From: Zizania palustris
Lineage: Eukaryota > Streptophyta > Magnoliopsida > Poales > Poaceae
Assembly (NCBI GenBank): GCA_019279435.1
Contig: JAAALK010000286.1
Span: 29,263,712 to 29,327,711 of the forward strand
Direction: 5' to 3'
Length of the DNA: 64,000 bases
The position numbers and the translations under genes were made by a program. Position 1 is the stretch's first letter, and each line of letters opens with the position of its first letter. Below are positions 35,025 to 46,891 of this stretch, piece after piece. The notes beneath the pieces were generated by a model, which made no database searches, was not told the DNA's origin, and saw nothing but the letters and a program-made list of their open reading frames with translations.

Positions 35025-38000
35025 ATGGTGAAGACCAAGGGTTTTGGAGCCCCGTCGGCCTTGGCTCGGCAGCAAGCGGCTGCGGCAGCAGCGGCTGCGA
35101 CATTGGCGACAGCGCCTCCGGCATCTGCAGCAACATCCATGGCGGCAGGAGGGAGAAATCCCCAAAGTATCGATGATCAAAGTCTCTGCCCGCCATCAAC
35201 GAAGTATCTGGACCAGTCTTTCCAACTGGGATCTTCTACCTGCAAGAGGGAATCGCTGGCAATTGCAGTAGAAGGAAAGATCAGTACCGGAGTTATGATT
35301 CGCAAGCCTGGGAAAGAACTCATCCCGTCGCCAAGGACCGGAGAAGTGGTTGTCTTCGAAGCCTTCTTCGAAGCCGGTTTGGGCCTTCCCGCAGTGGACT
35401 TCTTGGCAGAGGTACTCGATTTATTTCATGTCACCCTCCCTCAATTATCTCCGAACGCAGTAGCACGGCTGGCAATCTTCGAATGGGCACTGAGAGCCGA
35501 AGGTTGTGAGGGGAGGGCAGAGATCTTCGCTGCGCTACATAGAGCCTCATGTCAGCCGAAAACCTTCGTAAGTCCCGGAGGTGAAAAAGTAGTGGTAGCC
35601 TTCGGAAGCATCAATTTTAGGCTTCGGGACGAATATGCCCTTCAATTCCCTGCTAAGGCCATCAATGCAAGATGGTACACTGACTGGGTTATGAGGTGGT
35701 TCTATGCTGAAGTTGGGGCGAGTAATCCTCTGGCCGGACCTTTGAAAGAGATTCAATTCCGGAAGGAAGCCTTAGTGCATCCCGGCCAAGGTCAGCTCGA
35801 AGCTCGTCTCAACCTACTTCAGAGGATCAGCCGAAGGTTGAGCATGCGAGACTTAGCTGAAGAGTTCCTCGGGTTACAAATTTCTCCACTGATGGCCAAC
35901 TGGCCTATCATCTTCGAAGAGGATTCGGAAGGCGGTCTTTGAAAAATCACCTTGACTTCGAGCCCTGCAGGTAACTTCGACAACAACATGTATTATGCAT
36001 ATTCATTCGAAGAAAAACTAACTTGATTTATTTTTTAGCTTCTTCAGCCCCTGTTACTTCGGAACAAATCATAAGGGCTTCGGAGAAGATTTTGGGTGCT
36101 CCAACTCCGACCGAAAAAGAATGGAGAATCAAGATAGTCGGAAGTTGGGAGAGATTTAACAGAGTATGGGGAATGCTGGAAATCAGTTCGCCCCCTTTGA
36201 TGGATTGGGTGCCTTCGGAGAAAGGACCCAAGAAGAGGAAAGCCGAAGCTGGGACTTCGAGCTCTACGAAGACTCCGGTGAAGAAGGTGGCTCGGAAGCC
36301 TAAAAATCTTGCACCTTCGAATCCTGCACCTTCGAGCCCAAGGGCTTCAGTTTCCGACTCCCAAGAGGAGGAAACGAGATTGCTTGTGCGTCTAATAGAA
36401 GAAGATGAAACTCAAAGGACTGCACAAGCCGAAGTACATGTGAACGTGCCGGAGTCCCAAGACAATCTTGATCAACCAAGGACTTCGGTAGTTCAGGAAA
36501 ATATATCTCAGGACGAAGTTCCTGTGAATAAAAGTGGGGTCGAAGTTACTATAGCTTCGATTCCCGAAGAATCAACGAGGACTGCTCAGGACGATGCTCC
36601 TGCAGTCCAAGACTTAACGGCTGATTCGGATGAAGAACTAGCCTTCGATCCGCCGCACAGTCCGATGATGAGTTCCGGATCTACTCCGTCTGATTCAACG
36701 AACGAGAGCCAATCTTCGGGGGAGGGCTAGTCTCCAGTGGCTCCGAAGACCACAGGGCAAAGCTCCGGTCCTTCGCTGAATGAAGATGACCAACAGGCAA
36801 TAAGCATGCTCCCTTTGCTAGCTCCTTTCTTAGGTCAAACAACTGGTCTTCGGACTTTGCTCGAACCTTTGGATCGAGCTAGCCGTGACATAGGGGAGAC
36901 CAATTTGGTAGCCATTCTGAGCAAGGCTGACAGGACGGAGCTTAATGCCGCTATAGAACGTGCAGCCTATCAGGTACGAAGTAACTGCGAAATAACATAG
37001 AATTCATCTACGAATAAACATTTACCTTAGTTTTTTTATCTTTGCAGCAAACTGTCTTGGCCCGAGCTGCGAATATATGCAATGACGAAGAGATCGCTCG
37101 TCTTCGGGAGGAAAATAGTGTCCTTCAAAGGAATCTTAACATCTCTGAAAGTCGAGTGGCTCAAATGGATAATATAGTGTCAATAGAGCGAAGGGCCAGG
37201 CAAAGTTTGGAGGCTGCGAAAAAAGAGCTCAAAGCAGAAAGAATTGTGCTTCGAGCAGAAGTTGAAAAGCTGCGGGCGGAGCACGCTACTGCGGGGTCCG
37301 AGCTTGTCCGACTCCAAGAGGAAGCTAGCCAGTTGTTAAACCAAAATAATATTTTGACCACTGAAAATGCTAGACTTTCTGGGGTTTTGGGCGAAGTCAC
37401 TTCGTTGAAGGATGCGTTGAACGAAGACAAGTGTCTGCAGTTGGCCTACTTCGCTACTACGAAGATCTGGGCCGATCGATAACTCCGGAGGCAGGAGGGG
37501 GCCCAATCACCTTCGACGACGAGCGACTTCTGACGCCTTCCGAAGGTGTGGCTGCTGCCTGGCGGACCTTCCAAACTTCATGGAGAGCCGAAGGTCGCTC
37601 CGCGATCAAGGCTTGGATCGACGAAGGCCAATGCCAGAAGCAAGTTCGGACCCAAGCTTCAAGCAGTCAGCCTCCTCCGAACCCGCAGGTTTAGAAATGC
37701 CTTAGGATTTTTGGCCATGTAAAGCTTTATGCTTATAAATATTTATCAATGAAAATTTGTTTGTCATATTTTTAGGCTTTGCTTCTTACGGAAGATATCG
37801 AAGTGTTAGACCTTAACAACGAAGTTCGCTCATTATGGACCACCTTCGATCTTCTAAAAGCTTATAAACGTCCTCGATTTCTAATTCCTCGAGATGACTC
37901 CGGTGTAATTGCGCCCGAAGTAATCAAAGATATATTGTCTTATATTAAAGAGGAAGAAAAAGAGGTTAACGTAAACACTTCGTCTTCTGAAGACGTTATA

Positions 38001-38255
38001 TGGTCTGAAGACGAAGATGAAGCTCAGAATAAAAAGCCTGAAGAACTTGGAAGCTGGGAAAGGAGCCCCGAACGGCTTCAAACTTGGGCCGAGCTTCAAC
38101 AAGAACAGAAGGATTTTAGAGCTTCGAAGGGGAGCAAGAGAGTTAAACGCAAAGTTATTAGAAATCCCGGTGCTGGAACTAGTCGTTCCACCCCTAGCTC
38201 TAGGGACCAAAGAGGTCTTCGATTCCTTCTTGGTATAGATACCAATTTTTCATAA
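35025..38255 (+). pseudogene. Antisense gene of element D: 'Transposase_28'-like domain plus coiled coil
   Basis: Four exons with GT-AG introns: 35025-35970, 36039-36973, 37048-37688 and 37776-38255, about 1,000 codons. Exon 1 has an Ala-rich N-terminus, then a conserved domain (EVVVFEAFFEAGLG, LPQLSPNAVARLAIFEW, NARWYTDWVMRWFY, SMRDLAEEFLGLQIS) that I match from memory to the Pfam family annotated as putative gypsy-type transposon. Exon 2 has a basic stretch (KGPKKRKAEAG), long acidic Ser/Thr/Pro-rich spacers and a leucine-rich end. Exon 3 is a coiled coil, and exon 4 ends GLRFLLGIDTNFS. Breaks: TGA at about 35940, TAG at 36728, and a 1-bp shift near 37440-37480. The function in the element is unknown. 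The related gene in E shows the family is kept. Confidence 0.85.
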
Positions 38256-38611
38256 TGTAATCTGTAAACACATTCGTTTGAATAATCAATACCGATTTAA
38301 AATTGTCTCCATATTTACTAGCCCCTCTTTGGGTATAAGCAACTTCGAACTGTATTCAAAGATGGTTATGCGCAAAGAAAAAAACTTCGGAGTACAATTT
38401 TTTGGGGGTTCGGAGCCCCTCAGTAATTTAAAGGTCTTTTAAAATCTTATAAAATGTCTTCGACTATTTTTAGTCGGAAAAATGGCAACTTAGTACCTTT
38501 GTTTTTTGAAAGAAATCACTTGAGATAACTTTCAAGATACCTCAGTATCTTAGATAATTTGTCACTTTGGACTGTGTTAACAGACATTTGAAGCTCATGG
38601 CTCAAATTCTG

Positions 38612-38972
38612 TTTTGCTTTAGCCACCTTCGGCTCTTTTTGCGATCTCTGCCGAACCAATGGTTCGGAGTTTGCAATGGTCTCTTTGGACTCTTTTTACG
38701 GATGTCTACCAGCCAATGGCTTGGACTCCGTATATTTTGGCCACCTTCGGCTCTTTTTGCGGAAGTCTACCAGCCAATGGCTTGGACTTCGCAGGTTTTG
38801 GCCACCTTCGGCTCTTTTTACGGAAGTCTACCAGCCAATGGCTTGGACTCCGCATGTTTTGGCCACCTTCGGCTCTTTTTACGGAAGTCTACCAGCCAAT
38901 GGCTTGGACTCCGCATGATGTGGTTTTGGGCTCTTTTACGGATGCCTACAAGCCGGTGGCTTGGACTCCGGA
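38612..38972. repeat. 61-bp tandem repeat between the antisense gene and pol of D
   Basis: Five to six units; the central ones are exactly 61 bp and nearly identical (TTTTGGCCACCTTCGGCTC and CCAGCCAATGGCTTGGACT). Outer units are diverged. It sits where the two convergent genes end. The short frames here (80-148 codons) are by-products of the repeat. Confidence 0.85.
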
Positions 38973-39176
38973 TTATGTCAGCCCCCACGTCGGAAGCTTC
39001 GAACTAATGGTTCGAAGTCCGAAAATACAACCCAGCTTCATGACACTTCCCTCTCGGTCGACCCCGCGGTTCCAGTGCATCCACTTGGAAGCTGGAAGTC
39101 TATGAGGGGAAGGCACTATCAGGATCATATGCTTTATTAATTTAGAAGATGATTACAAGTGAATTACAAGGAGCCC

Positions 39177-42100
39177 TTATGCGAAGTATCGCTTTAGGTG
39201 CTCCGCATGCCAAGTATGTGCTAACTCTTCACCTTCTAAATTAGCTAACTTAAAAGAGCTAGGGCGTCCTGAACGAACAATTAGGTATGGACCTTCCCAT
39301 TTATTCCCTAACTTCCCTGGCGCTATAATGCTTCGTAGAACAAGATGACCCGGTCTTAGTTCATTGAGCTTAACCTTCGGGTCGAACCAAGCCTTCGTTT
39401 GCTGATGATACTTTGATAAATTTGCCACAGCTCGAAGTCTTGTTTGTTCTGATAAATCTAGCGAAGCTTGTCTTTCTTCTTCAATTTCCGGTTCGGTGCT
39501 GCGAAATGATCCTCCTTTGAGCTCCGTTGGAGTCATAGCTTCATCTCCGAATAGTAGTCTGAATGGAGTAAAACCTGTGGACCTTGTTTGCGTAGTCTGA
39601 ATGGACCACAAAATCTTCGGAAGCTCTTCAGTCCACAGTCCCTTTGCTAATCCTACTATCCTTCGATTTAGCCCTGACAAAATATTTCCATTGGCCCGCT
39701 CTACGGCTCCATTAGACTGAGGATGTCTTACTGCAGCAAAACATAACTGAATGCCTAGATCTTCGCAAAACTTCCTAAATGGTTCTGCATCAAACTGTGT
39801 TCCATTATCAACTGTAAGTTGTCTAGGCACTCCGAACCGGCAGATAATGTTCTTCCAAAAGAATTTCTGTACATTGTTCGAAGTAATAGCTGTTAAGGGT
39901 TCTGCTTCCACCCACTTAGAAAAATATTCAATAGCTACCACTGCGAACTTCAGATTTCCCTTGGCTACTGGAAAGGGGCCAATTAAATCCATACCCCATC
40001 TGGCCATAGGCCATACTGGAGCAATGACTTGAACAGCTGTTGGTGGGCGATGACTCCGTCGACCCATCCACTGGCATCCTTGACAAGTGCGGACTAAGCT
40101 CTCCGCATCAGCTGTTATTGTAGGCCAATAAAGCCCCTGGCGAAGTGTTTTTCCTGCCAAAGCTCTCGGGGCTAAATGGCTACAGCAAAGGCCTTCATGA
40201 ATTTCTCGAAGAATTTCTTGGCCTTCGTCTTGAGATATACATCGGAGTAGAGAGGAACATACTCCGGCCTTGTATAAAATACCGTTGATTATTTGATAAT
40301 TTCTAGCTCTAAGCTTTAATCTTGACAGCTGTGGATCTTCGGGCAAATTTGTTCCTCCCTGTAAAAGTTCCATGATTGAATTTTTCCAATCTGCACTAGG
40401 AATGCAGAGAATTTCTGCAGAGGGAATTTGTTGCACCGAAGGTATATTGAGCTCCTCATAGAAAGCTTCTTCGGGCACATCCACAGCTCCGGCTGCAGCT
40501 TTTGCTAAGATGTCCGCTTGCACATTTTCTGCTCTTGGTATACTCCGAATGGAAATACCCTTGAAGTGTGCTTCGATTTTACGGATTTCTTCTAAGTACT
40601 TTGCAAGCTGTGGATGCCGAACTTGGAAACTTTTATCTACGTGCCCTGCTACTATCTGAGAATCTGTCTTTATAATAATTCTTGTAGCCCCTAGAGCACG
40701 TGCTTTTCGGAGTCCCAATAAAATCCCTTCATACTCCGCTATATTATTGGTAGACTTAAAGTTGAGTCTTGCGGAGTACATTGCTCTTTGCCCTGAAGGT
40801 GAAATCAATACTGCTCCGATGCCTGCTCTGGATGCTTGGAAAGCCCCATCGGAGTAAACAGTCCAAACTCCATCACTTGACTTCTCCGGAACCAAATTTG
40901 CAGGTGGAGTCCATTCTGCTACGAAATCTGCTAGGACTTGCGATTTGATTGATGTCCTTGCCAAGAAAGATATGCCAAAGGGTGCTAGTTCAACTGACCA
41001 CTTTCCAATCCTTCCAGTGGAATCCTTACATCGAAGCATATCTCCTAAAGGATACGAAGTTGGTACAATTACATTGTGTGCCAAAAAATAATGTCTTAAT
41101 TTCCTTGAAGCCATTATCAGAGCATAAACGAACTTCTCAAGTTCAGAGTATCTTGTCTTCGCTCCTGATAATGCTTCGGATACAAAATAAACAGGATTTT
41201 GGACCAACTTCCCATTGAAATCCACTTCTCTGACAAGGACTGCGCTGACAGCAGAACCTGTAGCAGCAATGTAAAGGAGTAGGGTTTCGTCCGCAGTAGG
41301 CACCGTGAGTGTAGCAAGATTACTGAGATACTCTTTAATACCTTCGAAGCTTTTCTTACACTCCGGTGTCCATGCAAAATCTTCGGACCCTTTCAATGAT
41401 TTAAATATAGGCAAGCTTCTCTCCGCAGACCTTGATAAAAACCTGCTAAGTGCTGCCAGACGCCCAGTCAGCTTTTGCACTTGCTTTAAATTTTCCGGAG
41501 GAGCCATCTTTTGTAGCGCAGTTATTTGAGTAGGGCTAGCTTCAGTTCCCCTGCTTGAAACTAAATACCCTAACAACTTTCCAGCCTTAGCTCCGAAGAT
41601 ACATTTTTCGGGGTTAAGACGGATCCCACATGCCCGAAGGCTATTGAATGTTTCTTCTAAGTCTAGACTATGTTGGTGCTTTAAAGCACTCTTTATTACA
41701 ATATCATCCATATAGGCCTCCACATTGCGACCTAATTGATGACCTAGAGCCTTAGCAACTAACCTCGAAAAAGTAGCCCCAGTATTTCTTAAGCCGAAGG
41801 GCATTCTTACATAACAGAAGACTCCCGAAGGAGTTACGAAGCTTGTCTTGATTTCATCTTCGCGCTTCAACCATATTTGATAATAACCAGAATACGCGTC
41901 AAGGAAGCTTAATAACTCCGAACCTGCTGTGGAGTCAACCAATTGATCAATTCGGGGCATGGGGTAGGGGTCACGAGGGCATGCTTTATTCAAGGATGTG
42001 AAATCAATGCACATGCGCCACTTCCCGGAAGACTTCTTCCTGACAAAGACTGGGTTGGCGAACCATTCTGTGTGAGCCACTTCTCTGATAATCCCAGCCT

Positions 42101-44567
42101 TCAACAATTTCTCAACTTCGTCCTTCGCTAGGGCAGCTCTTTCTGCAGACATTTTCCGGAGTCTTTGCCGAACAGGCCGGGCCTTCGGGTTTACAAGTAA
42201 ACTATGTTCAATGATATCCCGATCGACTCCGGTGATGTCTTCGTCAGACCAAGCGAAGACATCCAAATTCTCTTCTACCACCTTTTCCAAGGAGGCTGCA
42301 ACTTCTGGAGGTAAATCTTTACCAAATTGAAATGTATACTCTTTACCATCTTTAACAATGACCTTCGCTGCAATTTCTCCCTCAGGACTTGGTCTAGGAA
42401 AGGACTTCTTCGAAGCTTCGGAGGAGGCTGAAAAAATTTCTTCATTATCTTGTACATTGTTTACTTGTCTTGGATCAAGAGGGGGACAATGACCATATTC
42501 CGCTCTCCGAGCGATAGCTTGATCTCCGAAGACAGTAAGGACTCCTGCTTGTGTGGGCATCTTCATGCACAAATAATTGTGATGCGCCACAGCTCTGAAC
42601 TGGTTCAGCATGCCTCTTCCGAAGATGACGTTGTAAGCATACGGGGCATCTACAACATCGAAGATTACTTCCTCAGTTCGGGCCAACAAACCTTCTCCGA
42701 AGGTAACTTCCAGGCCTATTTGGCCAAGTGCATCAAGCGGAGGTCCTGCGAAGCCTTGCAAAGGACGAGCCGCTAGAAGGAGCTGCTTCCTGGAGATGCA
42801 CAATTGATCGAAGGCTTGAACAAAAATGATGTCTGCCGAACTACCTCCGTCAATCAACACCCTTCGAACTTCAGTGCCCGCAATATCAGCAGTGATAACA
42901 AGTGGGTCTGCATGCGGGAACTTAATACCAGCTGCGTCCTCCGCAGAAAAGGATATCGGTACATGAGACCACTCCGGCATTGCAGCTGCAGACGACGAAG
43001 TCCCAATATGTCCTACTTCTCTGACGTAGTCTCTTTGCTGTCTCTTAGACATGCTTCCGAGGGTACCTCCTCCGGAGATGGGGAGGACTACTCTTTTCCC
43101 TCGATCTTGCCCTTCCTCTTGCTTCGGAGGTGGCATAACATTGGCCACTGGAGGGTGTCTTGCAGCATCAAAGTTTTCTATCCGCGCCACAGCCTGGACC
43201 GGCTCTGGGCGCGTTACTACTAGAACTCGGTCGGTAGTACCCCGACCCGAAGTTCTTTCTAGATACTCTCCCCTTAGGGTAAGTATAGCCTTGCAAGTAT
43301 CAGTTGCATGGCTTCGATTTTCTCCATGGATGCAGTAGAAAAGGGTCTGGCCCTTGCCAGCCGTTTTCCCTGGCGGCCTCCAGCCGCTGGCCTTGTTCCC
43401 CGAAGATTGTGGAGCTCTCTGTGTAAACTTCTGTGGGGGTGCAATATTCATGACTTCAGAACGAGGGTGCTTTTGCCCTCTTCTCCGATCATGTTGAACT
43501 TCGAAGACTGGTTCTTGCGGCTGTGCCGAAGTTTTTACTTCTACTTTAACTTCTTGCAATATGGATGAAGTAGCGGCAGTTCTTCGAAGCCAACCCTCTT
43601 TTGACCTCGCATACTCCTCGAAGTATGACATCAACTGATAGACCGAGGAGATGCTTTTCTGATAAAGCTTATCCAGGAGGCCTTGATGAGTGACGCCTTC
43701 CCGAGCTGCATCAACTACTGAAGATGCAGACAACCCCCGGATTTGCGACTTCGTATGAGCGAAGCACTTGAAATATTGCCTCAATGTCTCTCCGGGGAGC
43801 TGTTTCACCTGGAAAAGGCTTCCTGTTGACATGGGAGGCACGAAGGTGCCTTGAAAATTGCTTATAAACTTCTTCTTCAGCTGCCCCCATGAATTAATTG
43901 ATCCTGGCCTCAAAGACCAGAACCACCTTAATGCCACTCCTTGAAGAGCTAAGGGGAAGCACTTCGCCATGGTGTCTCGAACTCCTCCGCTAGCTTCAAT
44001 TGCTAGGGCATAAGAACGAACGAACTCTCCGGGATCTTCATCTCCGGCATACTTACAGAGCTTCGAAGTTTTGAACTTTGGATCAAAGCGAACTTTCTGC
44101 AGCTCAGGATGCAGCGGAGATTCATTATCGAAGGAGGCGTTCTTTGGGGCTTCGGGATAATCGAGTTCGTCGTCTTCGGGCACTTCTGGGATAGTTGGGG
44201 TGGCTTGAGAGCGAAGCCTGTTCGCAGCTTCCTGTCGCTACCTTGCTACCTCAGCTTGAAGGTTGGCCATTTGAGTGGCCATATCTCCAAGATTGTCTTC
44301 ATCTCCTCTGGAAGGATCTTCCGGGTCTTGAGAACTAGTAGGATCAGTTCGAATTGGAATGGAAGGTGGAGGAGGGACTCCGGGTGGTCGAAGTATGGAA
44401 GGGGTTGGCGGAGAAGCTTCGTATGTTCGAGGGATGGAAGCTCCTTCCGGAGTTTGCGGAGGGAATGTCGAAGGCCCTCCGACTTCAACTGTGTCGAATG
44501 GTATCTCTCCGGAGATCCGAGAAGACCTCCGAACGGGATTGCGGGGTGCGCTCCGCTTAGGAGGCAT
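39177..44567 (-). CDS. gag-pol: Element D Gag-Pol polyprotein (Gypsy/Tat), one in-frame stop
   Basis: ATG at 44567 (MPPKRSAPRNPVRRSSR); the frame runs 1,797 codons with one TAG at 44238-44240 and then stays open for 1,668 codons. Residues counted from the codon at 44183: Gag capsid region about 60-200; protease LIDGGSSAD with D445; RT YMDD at 824-827; a first RNase H that has lost its catalytic motif (LLLYIAATGSAVSAVL near 970); a second, intact RNase H with D1112, E1150, D1174, D1224; integrase zinc site H1329, H1336, C1367, C1370 and triad D1399, D1459, E1495. Order is protease, RT, RNase H, integrase, as in Gypsy. Two RNase H domains are a known Tat feature. With TAG as the only break, this is a recently active copy. 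Confidence 0.93.
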
Positions 44568-44610
44568 GATGTAAGAAGTTGGTAGAGAACGAAGTTTTTT
44601 GGACTAGGTT

Positions 44611-44629
44611 CCCCACGGACGGCGCCAAC
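44611..44629 (-). promoter_or_regulatory. Primer-binding site of element D
   Basis: On the minus strand the 5' LTR end (...CCAACA) is followed by GTTGGCGCCGTCCGTGGGG, a TGGCGCC-type site as in many plant Gypsy elements. I do not assign the tRNA. Confidence 0.7.
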
Positions 44630-45123
44630 TGTTGGCGTAAAAGATTACGCTAACAGGTTTCTGTGGATTAGAAACTAACAAACGAAGTGTTTGCGAAGAG
44701 AACTGTTCTAAGCCTCCGAAAGGATAATAACTTAGAATAGTTCGAATGTGTATGTTGAATAACTTGTATTCGGTCCCTATTATAGGGTGAAATGGGGAGT
44801 ATTTATAGGCCCAAATATTAAGGAAAAGACCTATTTACCCCTCTAATACAACCGACATAGTGGAAACTATTCGGTACCCTTGATAGGGCTAAAATGGTAA
44901 AAGACTAATCTAATAATATAAAGATAAATCTTCCATCTTAGCTGGCAATAAAGATCTTGAATAGTCTTAGTTCGAAGATGTACTCCGAACCAATGCCTAT
45001 CTTCGTACTCCGAGCTTGACGCAGGATATCTTCGAAGATGAACATCTGGAAACCTTCGAATCTACTATCTGCTTTCATGCTGTTGTGTCAATAACCCCGA
45101 AGATGAGATATTTTCCCCCAACA
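44630..45123 (-). repeat. 5' LTR of element D
   Basis: 494 bp, nearly identical to 34092-34586. TATA box CTATAAATAC on the minus strand at 44799-44808. Confidence 0.93.
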
Positions 45124-45128
45124 GGTCC

Positions 45129-45503
45129 GATCCGAGATCAGTGGTCGTCAGTTTTGCGCCAAAACTGACAAAGCATCCACCGACTTTGCACCAGGGACCC
45201 GGATTGGGCCGGCCCGATTCTGTAGCTCTCTCAGCCTGGCAAACGCTCGCCGCCCGTGTACATGAGTCAATCCTAGTCAACAGCCTAGTGGATCCTTTGC
45301 TGCTCCTAGCCCATGTACCCGGATTGGGCCAGCCCGACTTCGTGCCCTCTCTGTCTGACAGTCACTCGCTGCCCGTGTACCTGAGTCACATGCGGCTCAG
45401 ACGCAGCAGGTCTCCTCTCCTCTTCTATCCTCTTTGACTTCCGTTGACAATGACTCATCATATCTGGAGCCATGAGGCCCACGCTATTCAGCATGGCTGC
45501 TCA
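45129..45503 (-). repeat. 5' LTR of element B, outer part
   Basis: Continues the LTR after the D insertion (GATCCGAGATCAG onward, matching 24705-25081) and ends GCATGGCTGCTCA. Followed by GTGAG, the TSD of B. Contains the U3 direct repeat. Confidence 0.9.
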
Positions 45504-45508
45504 GTGAG

Positions 45509-46891
45509 GAGCCAATCTCGGATGAAGAGGATTCATCCAAGAATGAAGAAAAGGAGAAGAAGAAAATAGACTTCACCAGCCTTTGCTTCATGGCCGACAA
45601 CATCCATAGCAGCGACAAGCTCGACACATCTAAGGTATATCTATCACATGACCAACTTCTTGTTTAGAATGATGAATTACATGATGTTGTTTGTTCTCAC
45701 GTTAAACTTGTCGCTAAAGAATGAAAAAACTAAAATTCAGACTCGAAACTCTTTCCACTGAACTTGCACTTTTAAAATCTAAGTCTGATGATGTTGAATG
45801 TGAGTCATGGCTTGTTGTTATGAGTGAACTTGCTCAGCTGCGTTTTACACATGCTCAAATTGTTGAAAAAATTGAAATTACTCAAAAGGAGCTTTTGGAG
45901 GTGGATTCTAGTCTTGATGTGATTAACGAATGCATGAACTATCCTTTACTTGTTGAAAGCATTAATTTGAGAGATAGGCATGTTGATGAACTAAAGGCCA
46001 GATTGGAGAGTGCTGAGTGTTCTAAGGATATGCAGTCGGCTTGTTCCATTTGCATCACCATTAAGGACCAACTCAACTTTGCTAGAGAGCAAGTCGAAAA
46101 ACTAAAATGTGAAAATGATTATTTTCTCTCTATGGTGGAAAAATGCACTGAAGGAAAGGACATGATGGATTTGCTTTTGCCTAAAATAAAAATGTGTGCT
46201 GATGGGCAGGGTTAGTTCTAGGGTTGGGCTATGAGAGAACCACTCCAAACACTTTGAGCGAAATTGTGTTCACTCCTCCCATTACCCTTGAGAAAGAAAT
46301 AGCCCAATTAGACACCACACAAAAAGCTGAGAATCCTACTCAACCTGCTAAGAAAGCCCTATCTCCACCAAAGGAAACTCCTCATCAAAACCCAAGAAAA
46401 CTATGAGATTTGCACCTGAGACCCATGAACACACACCTAAGAGAGTGTATCACTGCTCCTATTTTCATCGGGTGGGTCATTTGGTTGGGTTTTGCTTTCG
46501 TCGTATCAAGGATGAACAATGTTCTTATGCAATGAGCTTTCAGGACATGTATTACCCATTTTTAGGTATGCTTGAGTCTGCTTTTCACTCTTATTCTAAT
46601 TTTGATGCTCCCCATGGTCCCATGAGAGATTTTGCCCGTCGTGGTGTACACCATGCTTCATATGTTGCTAGACCGCGTGTAAGAGGTTTTGATTCTCGAC
46701 AGAGTAGGAGTCTTCGTCGTTTTCAAGGATCGCGTTTTGTAGGTAGACCACACACATTTTATCATGGTTCATACCCCGTGCGTAATCAGTCTACTACTTT
46801 ACTTGGTTCTCGAGTTTTACAATATTGGATTCCTAAACAGTTTTTCACTCACCCTAACACTGAGCATTCGAGATCTTCTAACATATTTTGA
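45509..46891 (+). pseudogene. gag: Element A Gag, C-terminal half
   Basis: The A gag resumes in the same sense after B (EPISDEEDSSKNEEKEKKK). Then come a coiled-coil region (45721-46215) with a CxxC pair (SACSICITIKDQL) and a C-terminal basic tail ending YWIPKQFFTHPNTEHSR, very like element 1. The C-terminal knuckle is damaged (CSYFHRVGHLVGFC, second Cys replaced by Phe). Breaks: stops near 45665 and 45720, a shift near 46213, and another near 46400. It ends in TGA at 46889-46891, directly followed by GGGGGAG. Confidence 0.87.

Larger units (their letters stand above)
34092..45123 (-). mobile_element. Gypsy/Tat LTR retrotransposon D with antisense gene
   Basis: Flanked by GGTCC (34087-34091 and 45124-45128). 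LTRs 34092-34586 and 44630-45123 differ at about 8 sites by eye. Gag-pol is on the minus strand (44567-39177). A convergent antisense gene (35025-38255, + strand) and a 61-bp tandem repeat lie between pol and the 3' LTR. The extra RNase H and the antisense gene place it in the Tat lineage. Total 11.0 kb. Confidence 0.95.
22980..45503 (-). mobile_element. Copia element B, nested in gag of element A
   Basis: GTGAG flanks both ends (22975-22979 and 45504-45508), and the A gag reading continues across the two sides. In element order: 5' LTR (45503-45129 plus 34091-32419, split by element D), primer site, gag 32353-29599, pol 29598-26470, polypurine tracts, 3' LTR 25081-22980. Both genes carry many stops, so it is dead. 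Confidence 0.93.
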
